Counted from the first letter of the stretch, positions 21,254 to 34,153 are shown. The stretch is 64,000 nucleotides of DNA from Jiella flava (GCF_017349315.1 NZ_JAFMPP010000012.1:1-64000), one strand, 5' to 3'. Translations and numbers: made by a program. Notes: generated by a model not told the origin, from the sequence alone.

Positions 21254-21432
21254 ACGCGGCGCAACCGCCACGCTTGTCGTAAAAGTCGCGGGGCGAAGGC
21301 GAAGCCCGCATCCTCTTTGACGCAGACTGCCCTATCTTTGTTGTCGTAATCGCGGAAGCAGACAACGCGATGGCGCCAACGACCTCACGATGCTTGAGGA
21401 TCGAAACGGCAGCCGTCGCCCTGGGAGGACGA

Positions 21433-22704
21433 ATGCCCGATTCACGATCGATCGCGCCGCTGGCGCGCGATACCATGGCGTATGTGCTCGCGGGCGGACG
21501 CGGGAGCCGGCTCCTCGAAATGACCGATTCCCGGGCCAAGCCTGCGGTCTATTTCGGCGGCAAAACCCGCATCATCGACTTCGCCCTGTCGAACGCGATC
21601 AATTCCGGCATCCGGCGAATCGGCGTCGCCACCCAGTACAAGGCCCACAGCCTGATCCGCCATCTGCAAAATGGCTGGAACTTCCTGCGACAGGGCCGCA
21701 ACGAGAGCTTCGACATCCTGCCGGCGAGCCAGCGCGTGTCGGAAGACCAGTGGTATGCCGGCACCGCCGACGCGGTCTATCAGAACATCGACATCATCGA
21801 AGCCTACGCACCGAAATACATCGTCATCCTGGCCGGTGATCACATCTATAAAATGGACTACGAGATCATGCTCCAGCAGCATGTCGACGCCGGCGCCGAC
21901 GTGACCGTGGGCTGCCTTGAAGTGCCGCGAATGGAGGCGACCGGCTTCGGCGTGATGCATGTCGACGAAAGCTTCCAGATCACCGAATTCGTCGAAAAGC
22001 CGAAAGATCCGCCGTCGATCCCCGGCCGGCCCGACGTCGCGCTGGCCTCGATGGGCATCTATGTCTTCGAAACCAACTTCCTGATGGATCAGCTGCGCCG
22101 CGACGCCTCCGATCCCCATTCCCAGCGCGACTTCGGCAAGGACATCATCCCCCATATCGTGCGGCACGGCAAAGCCGTCGCCCATCGCTTCAACCGTTCC
22201 GTCGTGCGTTCGGCGATGGAGCCGGATACCGAAGCGTATTGGCGCGACGTCGGGACGATCGACGCTTATTGGCAGGCCAATATCGATCTGACCGACGTGG
22301 TGCCACCGCTTGACATCTATGATCGCGATTGGCCGATCTGGACTTATGCGGAAATCGTGCCGCCAGCGAAATTCGTACATGACGAGGATGGGCGGCGTGG
22401 GATGGCGATTTCGTCGCTCGTTTCCGGCGACTGCATCATCTCCGGTGGCTCGTTGCACCGCTCGCTGCTGTTCACCGGGGTGCGCGTCCATTCCTATTCG
22501 CAGCTAGACCATGCGGTCGTGCTTCCCCAGAGCCACATCGGCCGCAGCGTCCGCATCCATAACGCGATCATCGATCGTGGCGTGCACATTCCGGATGGGC
22601 TGGTGATCGGTGAGGATCCCGAGCTCGACGCCAAGCGCTTCCGCCGAACCGAAAGCGGCATCTGCCTCGTCACCAAGCCGATGATCGACCGGTTGAGTTA
22701 CTGA
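21433..22704 (+). CDS. glgC: Glucose-1-phosphate adenylyltransferase
   Basis: Makes ADP-glucose from glucose-1-phosphate and ATP, the committed and allosterically controlled step of bacterial glycogen synthesis. The 423 residues match the family. The nucleotide-binding loop is [10 protein letters not shown] near residue 19, followed by [19 protein letters not shown], and the C-terminal left-handed beta-helix contains [12 protein letters not shown]. The start at 21433 has GGGAGGA 4-5 bases upstream; the in-frame extension to 21370 is not family-like. Only 7 bases separate it from glgA. Confidence 0.97.
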   Translation: MPDSRSIAPLARDTMAYVLAGGRGSRLLEMTDSRAKPAVYFGGKTRIIDFALSNAINSGIRRIGVATQYKAHSLIRHLQNGWNFLRQGRNESFDILPASQRVSEDQWYAGTADAVYQNIDIIEAYAPKYIVILAGDHIYKMDYEIMLQQHVDAGADVTVGCLEVPRMEATGFGVMHVDESFQITEFVEKPKDPPSIPGRPDVALASMGIYVFETNFLMDQLRRDASDPHSQRDFGKDIIPHIVRHGKAVAHRFNRSVVRSAMEPDTEAYWRDVGTIDAYWQANIDLTDVVPPLDIYDRDWPIWTYAEIVPPAKFVHDEDGRRGMAISSLVSGDCIISGGSLHRSLLFTGVRVHSYSQLDHAVVLPQSHIGRSVRIHNAIIDRGVHIPDGLVIGEDPELDAKRFRRTESGICLVTKPMIDRLSY

Positions 22705-22711
22705 ATTCTCC

Positions 22712-25794
<3,083 letters not shown>

Positions 25795-25795
25795 G

Positions 25796-25830
25796 CCCGG
25801 AATCGATTCCGCTTCTCAGGCCGATCCTGT
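25796..25830 (-). repeat. Partial R1 repeat copy 6 (hairpin A remnant)
   Basis: The 47-base pgm-glgX gap contains CGGAATCGATTCCG followed by TCTCAGGCCGATCCTGTAG, which resembles the right half of a reverse-oriented hairpin A. It is too degenerate to align fully, so this is a weak call. The first bases overlap the pgm stop codon region only marginally. Confidence 0.35.
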
Positions 25831-25841
25831 AGCACCGGGGC

Positions 25842-27890
25842 ATGAGCGTTTCGATCACCTCAGAGCGCGGTCTGCCGAAACGACTTGGCGCGACACCGAC
25901 AAAGCGCGGCGTGGAGTTTGCCGTCACCTCCGAAAACGCCGATTGGATCCACCTCTGCCTGTTCGACGAGAGCGGCACGCGGGAGGTCCAGCGCCTGCGC
26001 CTGCCGGGGGCCGCCGACGGCGTGCGCTTCGGCTTCGTGCCCGATCTGAAACCCGGCGCGCGCTACGGACTGCGGGCCGAGGGGCCTTTCAATCCGGCGG
26101 CCGGGCATCGCTTCGATCCCTCGAAGCTGCTGGTCGATCCCTATGCCATCCGGCTCGACCGGCCTTTCATCTACCACCCCGTCCTCGCCGCTCCGGCAGA
26201 TCAGCGGCTGGACAGCGCGCCCTATGTTCCCCGCGCGATCGTCTGCGATCCTGAGCGGCATGCCGCACCGCTGGCCTCGTCGACGCCGGGCTTTGTCTAC
26301 GAGCTGCATGTGCGCGGTTTTTCCCAGCGCCACCCGGCCGTGGCGGATCCGATCCGTGGCACGCTTGCCGCCCTGTGCGAACCGGCGCTGCTCGACCACA
26401 TCGCCGCGCTCGGTGTCGACACCGTCGAGCTGATGCCGATCGCCGCCTGGATCGACGAACGTCATTTGAGCCAGCTTGGGCTGACCAATGCCTGGGGCTA
26501 CAATCCGATCACCCATATGGCGCTCGATCCGCGCCTTGCTCCCGGCGGCCCCGGCGACCTTCGGCGGGTGGTCGACGGGTTTCATCATCGCGGCATCCGC
26601 GTGCTTCTCGACGTCGTCTTCAACCACTCCGGGGAAGGCCCGGCCGAGGGGCCGACGCTCAGCTATCGCGGCCTCGACAACGCGCTCTACTATCGCCACG
26701 CCGAGGACGGCGCGCTGATCAACGACACCGGCTGCGGCAACACCTTTGCCTGCGATCGCGAGCCGGTCGCCCGGCTCGTCCTCGACACCCTTCGTCATTT
26801 CGTCGAGACGGCCGGGGTCGATGGCTTTCGCTATGATCTCGCGCCGGTCCTTGGCCGCGACGCCGAAGGCTTCTCGCCGGCTGCGCCGCTGTTGCGGACG
26901 ATCGCCGACGATCCGCTGCTGAAGGATTGCATCCACATCGCCGAATCCTGGGATATCGGCCCCGGCGGCTACCGGGTCGGCGAATTTCCACCGCCCTTTT
27001 ACGAATGGCAGGATCGCTTCCGCGACGACGTGCGTCGATTCTGGCGCGGCGATCCGGCGATGGTCGGCGATTTGGCGACGCGCCTGGCCGGCTCGGCGGA
27101 CATTTTCGGCGGTGCCAGGCGCCGGCCGTCGGTCGGCGTCAACATGATCGCGCCCCATGACGGCTTCTGCCTTGCCGATCTGACCGCCTTTGTCGACAAG
27201 CACAACGCGGCGAATGGCGAAGACAATCGCGACGGCCACGGCGAAAATTTCAGCTGGAACCAGGGCGTCGAGGGGCCCGTCGCCGACCACCAGATCCAAG
27301 CGCGACGTCAACGCGACGTCCGCGCGCTGCTCGCCACGCTCTTCGTCTCGCGCGGCAGTCTGATGATCGTCGCCGGCGATGAAATCGGCCGCACCCAGCG
27401 CGGCAACAACAACGCCTATTGCCAGGACAACGAGACGCTCTGGCTCGACTGGGCGGCCGCCGACCTGTCACTCGCCGCCTTCGTCGCCAGGCTGGCCAGG
27501 CTGCGCCGGGACCATCCGGCGCTGTCGGCCGACCGGTTTCTCACCGGTAATATTGTTGAGGGCGATGTCGAAGATGTCGTCTGGCTGACCGAAGCCGGCA
27601 CGCCGATGCGCGACGTTGATTGGCACGATCCGACCCGTCATTGCCTCGCCATGAGCGTCTATGCGCCGCGCCGCAGCACGGACGATAATAGCGAGCGGGC
27701 GTTGATCTATCTCAACGCCGCCGCCTCGTGCGTCGAGGTGCGCCTGCCGGCGGCTCGGCCCCGCCATCGCTTCACGCTGTTTCTCCGGTCCGACGAGCCC
27801 GGCGCCGAGACCCTGCTGTTGCCCGCCGACGGCACGCTCACGATCGCCCCACGCGCGGTCTATGTGATCCTTGAACAGCACGGCGGATAG
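25842..27890 (+). CDS. glgX: Glycogen debranching enzyme (isoamylase type)
   Basis: Hydrolyses alpha-1,6 branches left after phosphorylase action. 682 residues: an N-terminal CBM48 domain (about 10-110), a GH13 barrel (about 160-560), then a C-terminal beta domain. Catalytic regions are DVVFNHSGEG (region I), GVDGFRYDLA with nucleophile Asp near 332 (region II), AESWDIG with the acid Glu (region III), and APHDGF (region IV). It ends the glycogen cluster. No glgB lies in the window, so the substrate branches must come from an enzyme encoded elsewhere. Confidence 0.96.
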   Translation: MSVSITSERGLPKRLGATPTKRGVEFAVTSENADWIHLCLFDESGTREVQRLRLPGAADGVRFGFVPDLKPGARYGLRAEGPFNPAAGHRFDPSKLLVDPYAIRLDRPFIYHPVLAAPADQRLDSAPYVPRAIVCDPERHAAPLASSTPGFVYELHVRGFSQRHPAVADPIRGTLAALCEPALLDHIAALGVDTVELMPIAAWIDERHLSQLGLTNAWGYNPITHMALDPRLAPGGPGDLRRVVDGFHHRGIRVLLDVVFNHSGEGPAEGPTLSYRGLDNALYYRHAEDGALINDTGCGNTFACDREPVARLVLDTLRHFVETAGVDGFRYDLAPVLGRDAEGFSPAAPLLRTIADDPLLKDCIHIAESWDIGPGGYRVGEFPPPFYEWQDRFRDDVRRFWRGDPAMVGDLATRLAGSADIFGGARRRPSVGVNMIAPHDGFCLADLTAFVDKHNAANGEDNRDGHGENFSWNQGVEGPVADHQIQARRQRDVRALLATLFVSRGSLMIVAGDEIGRTQRGNNNAYCQDNETLWLDWAAADLSLAAFVARLARLRRDHPALSADRFLTGNIVEGDVEDVVWLTEAGTPMRDVDWHDPTRHCLAMSVYAPRRSTDDNSERALIYLNAAASCVEVRLPAARPRHRFTLFLRSDEPGAETLLLPADGTLTIAPRAVYVILEQHGG

Positions 27891-28062
27891 GGCACGGCAG
27901 ATCGGACGCTGCGGCACGCACGCACTGGACGCCCTTGCCGGGCGGCGCTACGACGCGTAGCAGGAAGACGCGATCAGGCGACCGGTGACAGATGGCGCGT
28001 GGCCGCCTTTGCCCTCATTTCAACGGCCCATCCTTCTCGGGTCAGCCATCCCGCCCGCCTTT

Positions 28063-29028
28063 ATGCAAACCATCTTTAATATCATTGTCCCGATCTTCAG
28101 CATGATCGCCCTTGGCTATGCCGCGGCGCGCACCGGCCTATTGTCGGAAGCGGTCGGCGATGGGCTCGCCCGCTTCGTCTTCGTCATCGCCGTGCCGGTT
28201 CTTCTGTTCCGCACGCTGGCGACGATGAGCTTCGGCAGCGCCAATCCGCTGGCCCTCTGGATCGCCTATTTCGGCGGTGTGGCGGTCTCCTGGACCCTCG
28301 GCACCCTGACGATGCGCAAAATCGCCCGCACGGATCATCGCACCGGCGTCATTGCCGGCATCTCGGCGAGCTTTGCCAACACGGTCTTTGTGGCGATCCC
28401 GACGCTGCAGCGCGCCTTCGGCGATGCCGGGTTGCAGCCGCTGCTGTTGATCATTTCGATCCATCTGCCGGTCATGATGATCACCTCGACCCTTTTGATC
28501 GAACGAGCGGCCGCGCTCGATGCGGCCGTCGGCTCGCCGCTCGCCCGCGAGCCGATCCCATTGTCGCGCATGGCGCGACGGATGGCGGTCAATCTCCTGA
28601 CCAATCCGATCGTCGTCGGCATTCTGATCGGCCTGTGCTGGCACGGCCTCGGCTTACCGCTCGAAGGGGCCGTCGACGAGATCACGAAGCTCCTCGGAGG
28701 GACAGCGGGCGGGTTGGCGTTGTTCGCCCTCGGCATGTCACTGACCCGCTACGGGCTTCGTGGCGACCTTCTCGCCTCGTCGCTGATCACCGTCCTGTCG
28801 CTGGTGGTGATGCCGCTCTGCGTCTGGCTGTTCGCGACGCAACTCGGCCTGCCGCCGCTTTGGCTGAAGGGCGCGGTCATCACGGCGGCGGCGCCGGCCG
28901 GCATCAACGCCTATCTCTTAGCGACCTATTTCAAGGCCGGCGCGAAACTCGCTGCGACGACCATTCTGATCTCAACCATTGCCTCGGTTGTGACGCTCAG
29001 CGCCTGGCTGAAGATCCTCGGGGTATAG
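28063..29028 (+). CDS. AEC-family (auxin efflux carrier-like) transporter
   Basis: About 321 residues with roughly ten hydrophobic helices in two groups around a central loop, the AEC/bile-acid-permease fold. It begins IFNIIVPIFSMIALGYAAAR, and the second half contains KGAVITAAAPAGINAYLLA. Bacterial members export or import organic acids such as malonate; the substrate here cannot be told from sequence. The ATG at 28063 is chosen because the first helix begins there; the ribosome site is poor and an in-frame extension to 27985 exists. Its last 32 bases overlap the convergent gluQ gene. Confidence 0.9.
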   Translation: MQTIFNIIVPIFSMIALGYAAARTGLLSEAVGDGLARFVFVIAVPVLLFRTLATMSFGSANPLALWIAYFGGVAVSWTLGTLTMRKIARTDHRTGVIAGISASFANTVFVAIPTLQRAFGDAGLQPLLLIISIHLPVMMITSTLLIERAAALDAAVGSPLAREPIPLSRMARRMAVNLLTNPIVVGILIGLCWHGLGLPLEGAVDEITKLLGGTAGGLALFALGMSLTRYGLRGDLLASSLITVLSLVVMPLCVWLFATQLGLPPLWLKGAVITAAAPAGINAYLLATYFKAGAKLAATTILISTIASVVTLSAWLKILGV

Positions 29029-29935
29029 TGGCGGTCTTGGCGGCGCTGCGACCGGCAAGACCGACCATCCGGCGCAGATCCTCCGCGGTCATCCCTGCCT
29101 CGCGCAGCGCCCGGATCGCGGTGTCGCCAGCGCTTTTCGACAGCTTGCGGCCGTCCTCGCCGAGAATTAGAGCGTGGTGATGGTAGCGCGGCACCGGCAG
29201 CCCGAGCAGTGCCTGCAACAGGCGGTGAATGCTGGTCGCGTAGAACAGGTCGCGGCCGCGCACCACGTCGGTGACGCCCTGAATGGCATCGTCGACCACG
29301 ACCGACAGATGATAACTCGCCGGGATATCCATTCGGCCGAGCACGACATCGCCCCATTCCAGCGGCCGGGCGACGATCTTGCCGCTCTCGCCGAGCGGTG
29401 AGGCCCCATATTCGTCCCAGCTGAGCGCCGGGACCATCTCGATCGCCCGCTCGACATCGAGCCGCCAGGCGAACCGTTCGCCCTCGCTCATCCGGTGTTC
29501 GCGTTCCGCCGTGCTGGCATGGCGATCAAGCCCCGGATAAAGCGGCGCGCCATCCGGATCGCGAGGCCACGGGCGCCCCTCCTCAGCCTCGTAGCGCTCG
29601 ACATACGCTTTCACCTCGCCGCGGGTCATGAAAGCCGGATAGACGATTTCCTCGGCCGCCAGCGCCTCCAGCGCAGCGCCGTAATCGGCCATGTGCTCGG
29701 ACTGGCGCCGGGGCGGACCGTCCCAGTCGACACCGAGAAAGTTGAGATCGTCCTCGACCTGCCGCTCGAAGGCCGGCGTGCACCTTGTCGTGTCGATGTC
29801 CTCGTGTCGCAGCAGGAAGGTCGCGCCAGCTGAATGGGCCATCTCGAAATTGACCAGCGCCGAAAAGGCGTGGCCGAGATGCAGCTCGCCGTTCGGACTG
29901 GGCGCGAAACGGAAGACGGCGTCGTTTCGAGACAT
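28997..29935 (-). CDS. gluQ: Glutamyl-Q tRNA(Asp) synthetase
   Basis: Charges glutamate onto the queuosine base of tRNA-Asp (GluQ-RS/YadB), not onto tRNA-Glu. The 312 residues give only the catalytic half of a GluRS, with no anticodon-binding domain, which is the defining feature. The HIGH-type motif is in FAPSPNGELHLGHAFSAL and the KMSKS-type motif in GRKLSKSAGD. It is convergent with, and overlaps, the AEC transporter by 32 bases, and is divergent from the alkA gene with a 54-base gap. Confidence 0.95.
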   Translation of the reverse strand: MSRNDAVFRFAPSPNGELHLGHAFSALVNFEMAHSAGATFLLRHEDIDTTRCTPAFERQVEDDLNFLGVDWDGPPRRQSEHMADYGAALEALAAEEIVYPAFMTRGEVKAYVERYEAEEGRPWPRDPDGAPLYPGLDRHASTAEREHRMSEGERFAWRLDVERAIEMVPALSWDEYGASPLGESGKIVARPLEWGDVVLGRMDIPASYHLSVVVDDAIQGVTDVVRGRDLFYATSIHRLLQALLGLPVPRYHHHALILGEDGRKLSKSAGDTAIRALREAGMTAEDLRRMVGLAGRSAAKTATIPRGSSARR

Positions 29936-29989
29936 GATCGGCGATTCCCTCGTTGGCCCATCCTGCTATGGTTCGATTGCGAGAGGAAA

Positions 29990-30742
29990 ATGACGAAGGC
30001 GGCCGCAATCATGATCCGAACCGAAGCCGATATCGCCGCAGCGCTCGACGCTCTCTTGTCGGCCGATGCGCGCCTGGTCGCAATCCTGAAAGCCGCCGGC
30101 ACCGTGCCACTGCGGCGCTCGCGCGCCGGCCTCGAGGGGCTGATTGCGATCATCGTCGCCCAGCAGGTCGCGAAGGCCAGCGCAGACGCGATTTTCGGCC
30201 GTCTCGCCACAGCCGTTGATCTGCGCGATCCCGATGCGATCCTTGCCGCGGACGAAGAAACCTTGCGCGGCGCCGGCCTGTCGCGGCCGAAATATGCGAC
30301 GATCCGCACGCTCGCATCGGCGATCGCCGAGGGTCAGGTCGATCTTCAACGATGCGAGAACGCCCCCGCCGAAGCCGCCATCGCCGAACTCGTGGCGCTG
30401 CGCGGCATCGGCATATGGACGGCCGAGTGCTATCTGTTGTTTTGCGCCGGCCATCGCGATATTTTTCCCGCCGGCGATCTGGCGCTGCAGGCTGCCGTCG
30501 GTCACGCCCTTGAACACGAATCACGCCCCTCCGCCAAAACCGTTGCAACGATCGCCGAAACCTGGCGACCGCATCGTTCCGTCGCCGCCCGCCTGTTCTG
30601 GGCTTACTATGCAGCTATCCACAGCCGCGAAGTGGTTCCGGCGGCCGATGCGATCAAGCCGTCAACGCCGCAAATTTCCACAGCAAAAGCCGGCCGGGCG
30701 AAGCGAAAGCCGCGGCCAAGCGCCGCCAAGTCCCTGTCATGA
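29990..30742 (+). CDS. alkA: DNA-3-methyladenine glycosylase II (AlkA family)
   Basis: Base-excision repair enzyme removing alkylated purines. 250 residues with the helix-hairpin-helix GPD fold: LRGIGIWTAECYLLFCAG is the HhH region and the catalytic Asp is in FPAGDLALQ, near residue 163. The C-terminal basic tail (GRAKRKPRPSAAKS) is extra. The start at 29990 has GAGAGGAA directly upstream; a longer in-frame ORF runs back over the divergent gluQ gene and is rejected. It sits in a small DNA-metabolism pair with the following HNH nuclease gene. Confidence 0.93.
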   Translation: MTKAAAIMIRTEADIAAALDALLSADARLVAILKAAGTVPLRRSRAGLEGLIAIIVAQQVAKASADAIFGRLATAVDLRDPDAILAADEETLRGAGLSRPKYATIRTLASAIAEGQVDLQRCENAPAEAAIAELVALRGIGIWTAECYLLFCAGHRDIFPAGDLALQAAVGHALEHESRPSAKTVATIAETWRPHRSVAARLFWAYYAAIHSREVVPAADAIKPSTPQISTAKAGRAKRKPRPSAAKSLS

Positions 30743-30836
30743 CTGGCTTCAGGCTTCACAAAGGCGACATGTTAGAGCACGATAGTCCGCACCGACGCAT
30801 GGCGACTTGAATAGGCGAAAGCCTAAGGAGAATGCG

Positions 30837-31397
30837 GTGACGATCGCGGTCAGTCAGGACTTATCCCCAGCCCTTGTCCTCAACGCCGACTTCCGGCCGT
30901 TGAGCTACTACCCTCTCTCGCTCTGGTCTTGGCAGGACGCCATCAAGGCCGTGTTTCTGGACCGTGTGACGATCCTCGCCGAATATGAACGGGCGGTGCG
31001 AAGTCCGACCTATTCGATGCGCCTGCCCTCGGTCGTCTGCCTCAAGACCTACGTCAAACCCGCGAGAAACCCGGCCTTCACCCGCTTCAACGTCTTCCTG
31101 CGCGATAAATTCCAGTGCCAGTATTGCGGCTCGCCGCACGAACTGACCTTCGACCACGTCATTCCCCGCTCCAAAGGCGGTCTCACCACCTGGGAAAATG
31201 TCGTCGCGGCCTGCTCGCCTTGCAATCTGAAGAAGGGTGGCCTGATGCCGAAGCAAGCCGGTATGATCCCCACGCAGACGCCTTACCAGCCGAGCGTCCA
31301 CGATCTGCACAACAACGGCCGGCTGTTCCCGCCGAACTATCTGCACGACAGCTGGCTCGACTATCTCTACTGGGATTCCGAACTCGATCCGGAGTGA
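30837..31397 (+). CDS. HNH endonuclease
   Basis: 186 residues. The C-terminal HNH/zinc domain has KFQCQYCG near residue 93, TFDHVIPRSKGG with the His-containing core, and ACSPCNLKKGG near 126, so four Cys bind a structural zinc. The N-terminal part (LNADFRPLSYYPLSLWSWQDAI) is typical of a widespread chromosomal HNH family whose biological role is not settled. It is not next to phage or restriction genes. The start is GTG at 30837, since AAGGAG lies 6 bases before it; the longer TTG-started frame contains that site. Confidence 0.92.
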   Translation: MTIAVSQDLSPALVLNADFRPLSYYPLSLWSWQDAIKAVFLDRVTILAEYERAVRSPTYSMRLPSVVCLKTYVKPARNPAFTRFNVFLRDKFQCQYCGSPHELTFDHVIPRSKGGLTTWENVVAACSPCNLKKGGLMPKQAGMIPTQTPYQPSVHDLHNNGRLFPPNYLHDSWLDYLYWDSELDPE

Positions 31398-31529
31398 TCA
31401 AGGCGGCACGCGCCTGCTCGAATTCGGCCCCCGACGAGAACCCTCGGCCAATCCGCCGCTCGGCCGTGCCCTGTCTGCCGCACGACCCGGCGACAGTTCG
31501 GGGGCAATCCCACTTCTCCCGCCCCGCCT

Positions 31530-32933
31530 TCAGCGCGCCGAATTCACGAAAAGCTGGATGCCGTTGTCGGAGCGCACCGTCAGCCGCGACACCGGCTGCG
31601 GGTCGTGACCAGGGACAGGGGCGACCTCAAAACGCCGCATGATCTCGGCAAGGACCAATACCGCTTCCTGCAGGGCGAAGGCTGCCCCGACGCAGACCCG
31701 CGCACCCATCGAGAACGGCATATAGGCGCAGCGCTGCGCCTGGCGCGTCTCGGGCCGTTGAAACCGATCCGGCTGAAACTCGTGCGGGCACTTCCAATAT
31801 TCGGTGTGGCGATGCATCAACCAGATCGGCACGACGACCGGCGATCCGCTCGGGATCTCGTCTTCGCCGAGCTTTTCGGGCTTGTCGGTATCGCGCGAGA
31901 GATAGGCGATCGGGGGATAGAGCCGCAGCACCTCGCGAAAAACGTTGCGGGTGCGATCGAGCCGCTTCATGTCGGAAAATTTCGGCGCGCGCTCGCCGAG
32001 CACCGTCTGCGCCTCGCAATGCAGCTGCTTTTGGACGTCCGGCCGATGGGCAAGGCAGTAAAGCGCCCAGGCCAGCCCCGCAGCCGAGGTCTCATGGCCC
32101 GCCAGAAATAGCATGGCGATCTGATCGAGCAGTTCCCCGCCCTCGAACTTGGTCCGGGTCACCGGATCTTCAGCGGTCATCAAAACCGATAGAATGTCGT
32201 TCTTTGGGACCTCGCGGCCCTCACGGACGGCCTTCAACCGACGCTGCAGCGGACCGTTCAAGACGTCGCGGATCTCCCGCGCCATTTTGCGGGCCCGGCG
32301 GTTCGACCAGAGCCAGTGGATGGGGACGCCGACGAGGCCGATCATGCCTTGCGCAAAGGCGATCGCCTGAAACTCCTCAAAGGCGGTGAAGATGCGCCGC
32401 GCATCCTCGGTCGACATCGGCTCGGAAAAGATTGTGCGAAAGATCACGTCGCCGGCGAAATGCGTCATCTCGGCGTCAATGGCGACGGGCTTGCCGCTGT
32501 CTGCCTCGGCGGCGAGGCGGGCGATACTGGCATCGCAAGCGTCGCGCATGAGCGTGAAGACGTTGCGCACTCCGGCCTGGCCGAACGCCTGATCGACGAT
32601 CCGGCGATGCCGCTCCCACGCCTCACCGTTGGAGACGAAGATGGAATAGCCGGAGAGCTTACGCATCATCCGTTCCATCAGCTTGCCCTTCGGAAACTCG
32701 GCAAAGCGGCGGACCAGAATCTCGCGAATGAGCTCAGGATCGCGAACGTTGTAGAGCGTGCGCGGCTTCATCAACGGCAAGCTCGGGATGCGGTGGCGGC
32801 TGATGCCGATAAAACCATAGCTGCCCTTCAAGAACAGGCCGAGGCTTGATCGGAGATGGCCCCGGATCCGCTCCAGCGGACCGGGATGGCCGTCCTGCGC
32901 CAAAGGGAGGACGGGGCGGAAGTCTTCGCTCAT
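31530..32933 (-). CDS. Cytochrome P450
   Basis: A 467-residue soluble bacterial P450. The I-helix oxygen motif is AGHETSAAGLAW, the K-helix ExxR is in EVLRLYPPIAYLSRD, and the heme-thiolate motif is FSMGARVCVG with Cys near residue 414. The substrate is unknown; no ferredoxin or reductase gene is adjacent. The ATG at 32933 overlaps the stop of the upstream hydrolase gene (ATGA), so the two are translationally coupled and probably function together. The frame is open far upstream but that region belongs to the hydrolase gene in another frame. Confidence 0.95.
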   Translation of the reverse strand: MSEDFRPVLPLAQDGHPGPLERIRGHLRSSLGLFLKGSYGFIGISRHRIPSLPLMKPRTLYNVRDPELIREILVRRFAEFPKGKLMERMMRKLSGYSIFVSNGEAWERHRRIVDQAFGQAGVRNVFTLMRDACDASIARLAAEADSGKPVAIDAEMTHFAGDVIFRTIFSEPMSTEDARRIFTAFEEFQAIAFAQGMIGLVGVPIHWLWSNRRARKMAREIRDVLNGPLQRRLKAVREGREVPKNDILSVLMTAEDPVTRTKFEGGELLDQIAMLFLAGHETSAAGLAWALYCLAHRPDVQKQLHCEAQTVLGERAPKFSDMKRLDRTRNVFREVLRLYPPIAYLSRDTDKPEKLGEDEIPSGSPVVVPIWLMHRHTEYWKCPHEFQPDRFQRPETRQAQRCAYMPFSMGARVCVGAAFALQEAVLVLAEIMRRFEVAPVPGHDPQPVSRLTVRSDNGIQLFVNSAR

Positions 32934-34153
32934 GGTTGGGCGATGCTCGTTTCGATCGGTCTTGGCCGGGTGACGAGTTCGAAATAGTCGAAGCCGGCAC
33001 CACGTTCGGACGGTTTGAGATACTGAAAATGAAAGTCGAGGGGGCGCATGCGAATGTGACGGAAGGTCTCGGCTTCGAGACTGTCGTGGAAATCCGGCTC
33101 CCGGCTGATCACTCGTGAGGGCTCGCCGCGAAGATCGATGCCCTCGATGAGCGGAATCCGGCAGCTCGATCCGGGGTCGGAGCCGGAGGTGACATCGAGA
33201 AACCGCACGCACTCGCTCGTCGCGAGCGCGGCCAGATCCTGCCGGAATCCCTCGTCCCCGCCGAGAAGCGTGTAGAGCGGAACGGTGTGGCCGAGCGCCA
33301 AAAGGACGATGTTCGGCCCCCTTTTCCCCTCCGGCAGCCGCTGCAACAACCGCGCGCCGGCACGCACTAGAAAAATTGCCCCAAGGCTGTGGCCGACGAT
33401 CAAGATCTCGTCGACCGCCCCCGTTCGCCAGATGGCGAAGATTCTTTCGGCAAAGGCTTGCGCCCTCGCCTCGTCACGGTCGAAGCGTCCATCGGCGAGG
33501 CCGCGCAGATAGCCGAGAAAGCGCGTCACCCACCAGATGTTCAACCACGCCTTCAGGCGCCGCCATCCGCGCGCCAAGACCCACAGCATGATCACGGCCG
33601 CGCCCGCAGCGATCGCCAGCGCGACATTCTGAGCGGCGCCGAGTTCGGCGACCAGAGCCAAGACCACACGGACGGTCAGAAAAACGGCAAGCGCGGCGAC
33701 GAGCGCCGCCGTCACGACGAGTGCCGGGGTCATCAAGATCGCCACATAAAGGGCCCAAGCCGGCCGGCGGAACCGCTTCAAGATACCGAGGCGCCATGTG
33801 GTGAACGCGAAGCGGAAGGATTCGAGCGCCAATCGCAACTGCTGGCCGGGAAACCAGTAGCGGCGGACGATGTCGGTCCATAACAACATCTCATAGCGGG
33901 TGACGACGCGGCCACCGCTGGCCTCATCGTCGGCCGTCACCGTCCAAGCGGCAGCAGCGAGCGCTTCGGTCTCCGTCTCAGTGATCGCGAGTTTGCGGGA
34001 CCACCGCCGACTGGCCGCATCCAGCCCGTCGCGAAAATGCCCGTGATAGATCCCCGCGCCCCGCGGATCGAAACCATGCAGATAGAAGACGTGGCGCCGG
34101 AAATCGGAAGGGCGGTTCGTCTCGCACCGCTCCTGATCTTCCGTCTGCGTCAT
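32930..34153 (-). CDS. Membrane-embedded alpha/beta-hydrolase-like protein
   Basis: About 407 residues. The N-terminus starts an alpha/beta-hydrolase (HVFYLHGFDPRGAGIYHGHF, with an HG oxyanion-type motif). Two hydrophobic helices follow at about residues 135-200 (ILMTPALVVTAALVAALAVF; ALAIAAGAAVIMLWVLA). The nucleophile elbow VGHSLGAI then appears near 265, so the membrane helices interrupt the hydrolase fold. A late His in FRHIRMRPLDFHF could complete a triad. I do not recognise a named family. GTG at 34198 is an alternative start; ATG at 34153 is chosen. It is coupled to the P450 by a 4-base overlap. Confidence 0.75.
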   Translation of the reverse strand: MTQTEDQERCETNRPSDFRRHVFYLHGFDPRGAGIYHGHFRDGLDAASRRWSRKLAITETETEALAAAAWTVTADDEASGGRVVTRYEMLLWTDIVRRYWFPGQQLRLALESFRFAFTTWRLGILKRFRRPAWALYVAILMTPALVVTAALVAALAVFLTVRVVLALVAELGAAQNVALAIAAGAAVIMLWVLARGWRRLKAWLNIWWVTRFLGYLRGLADGRFDRDEARAQAFAERIFAIWRTGAVDEILIVGHSLGAIFLVRAGARLLQRLPEGKRGPNIVLLALGHTVPLYTLLGGDEGFRQDLAALATSECVRFLDVTSGSDPGSSCRIPLIEGIDLRGEPSRVISREPDFHDSLEAETFRHIRMRPLDFHFQYLKPSERGAGFDYFELVTRPRPIETSIAQP

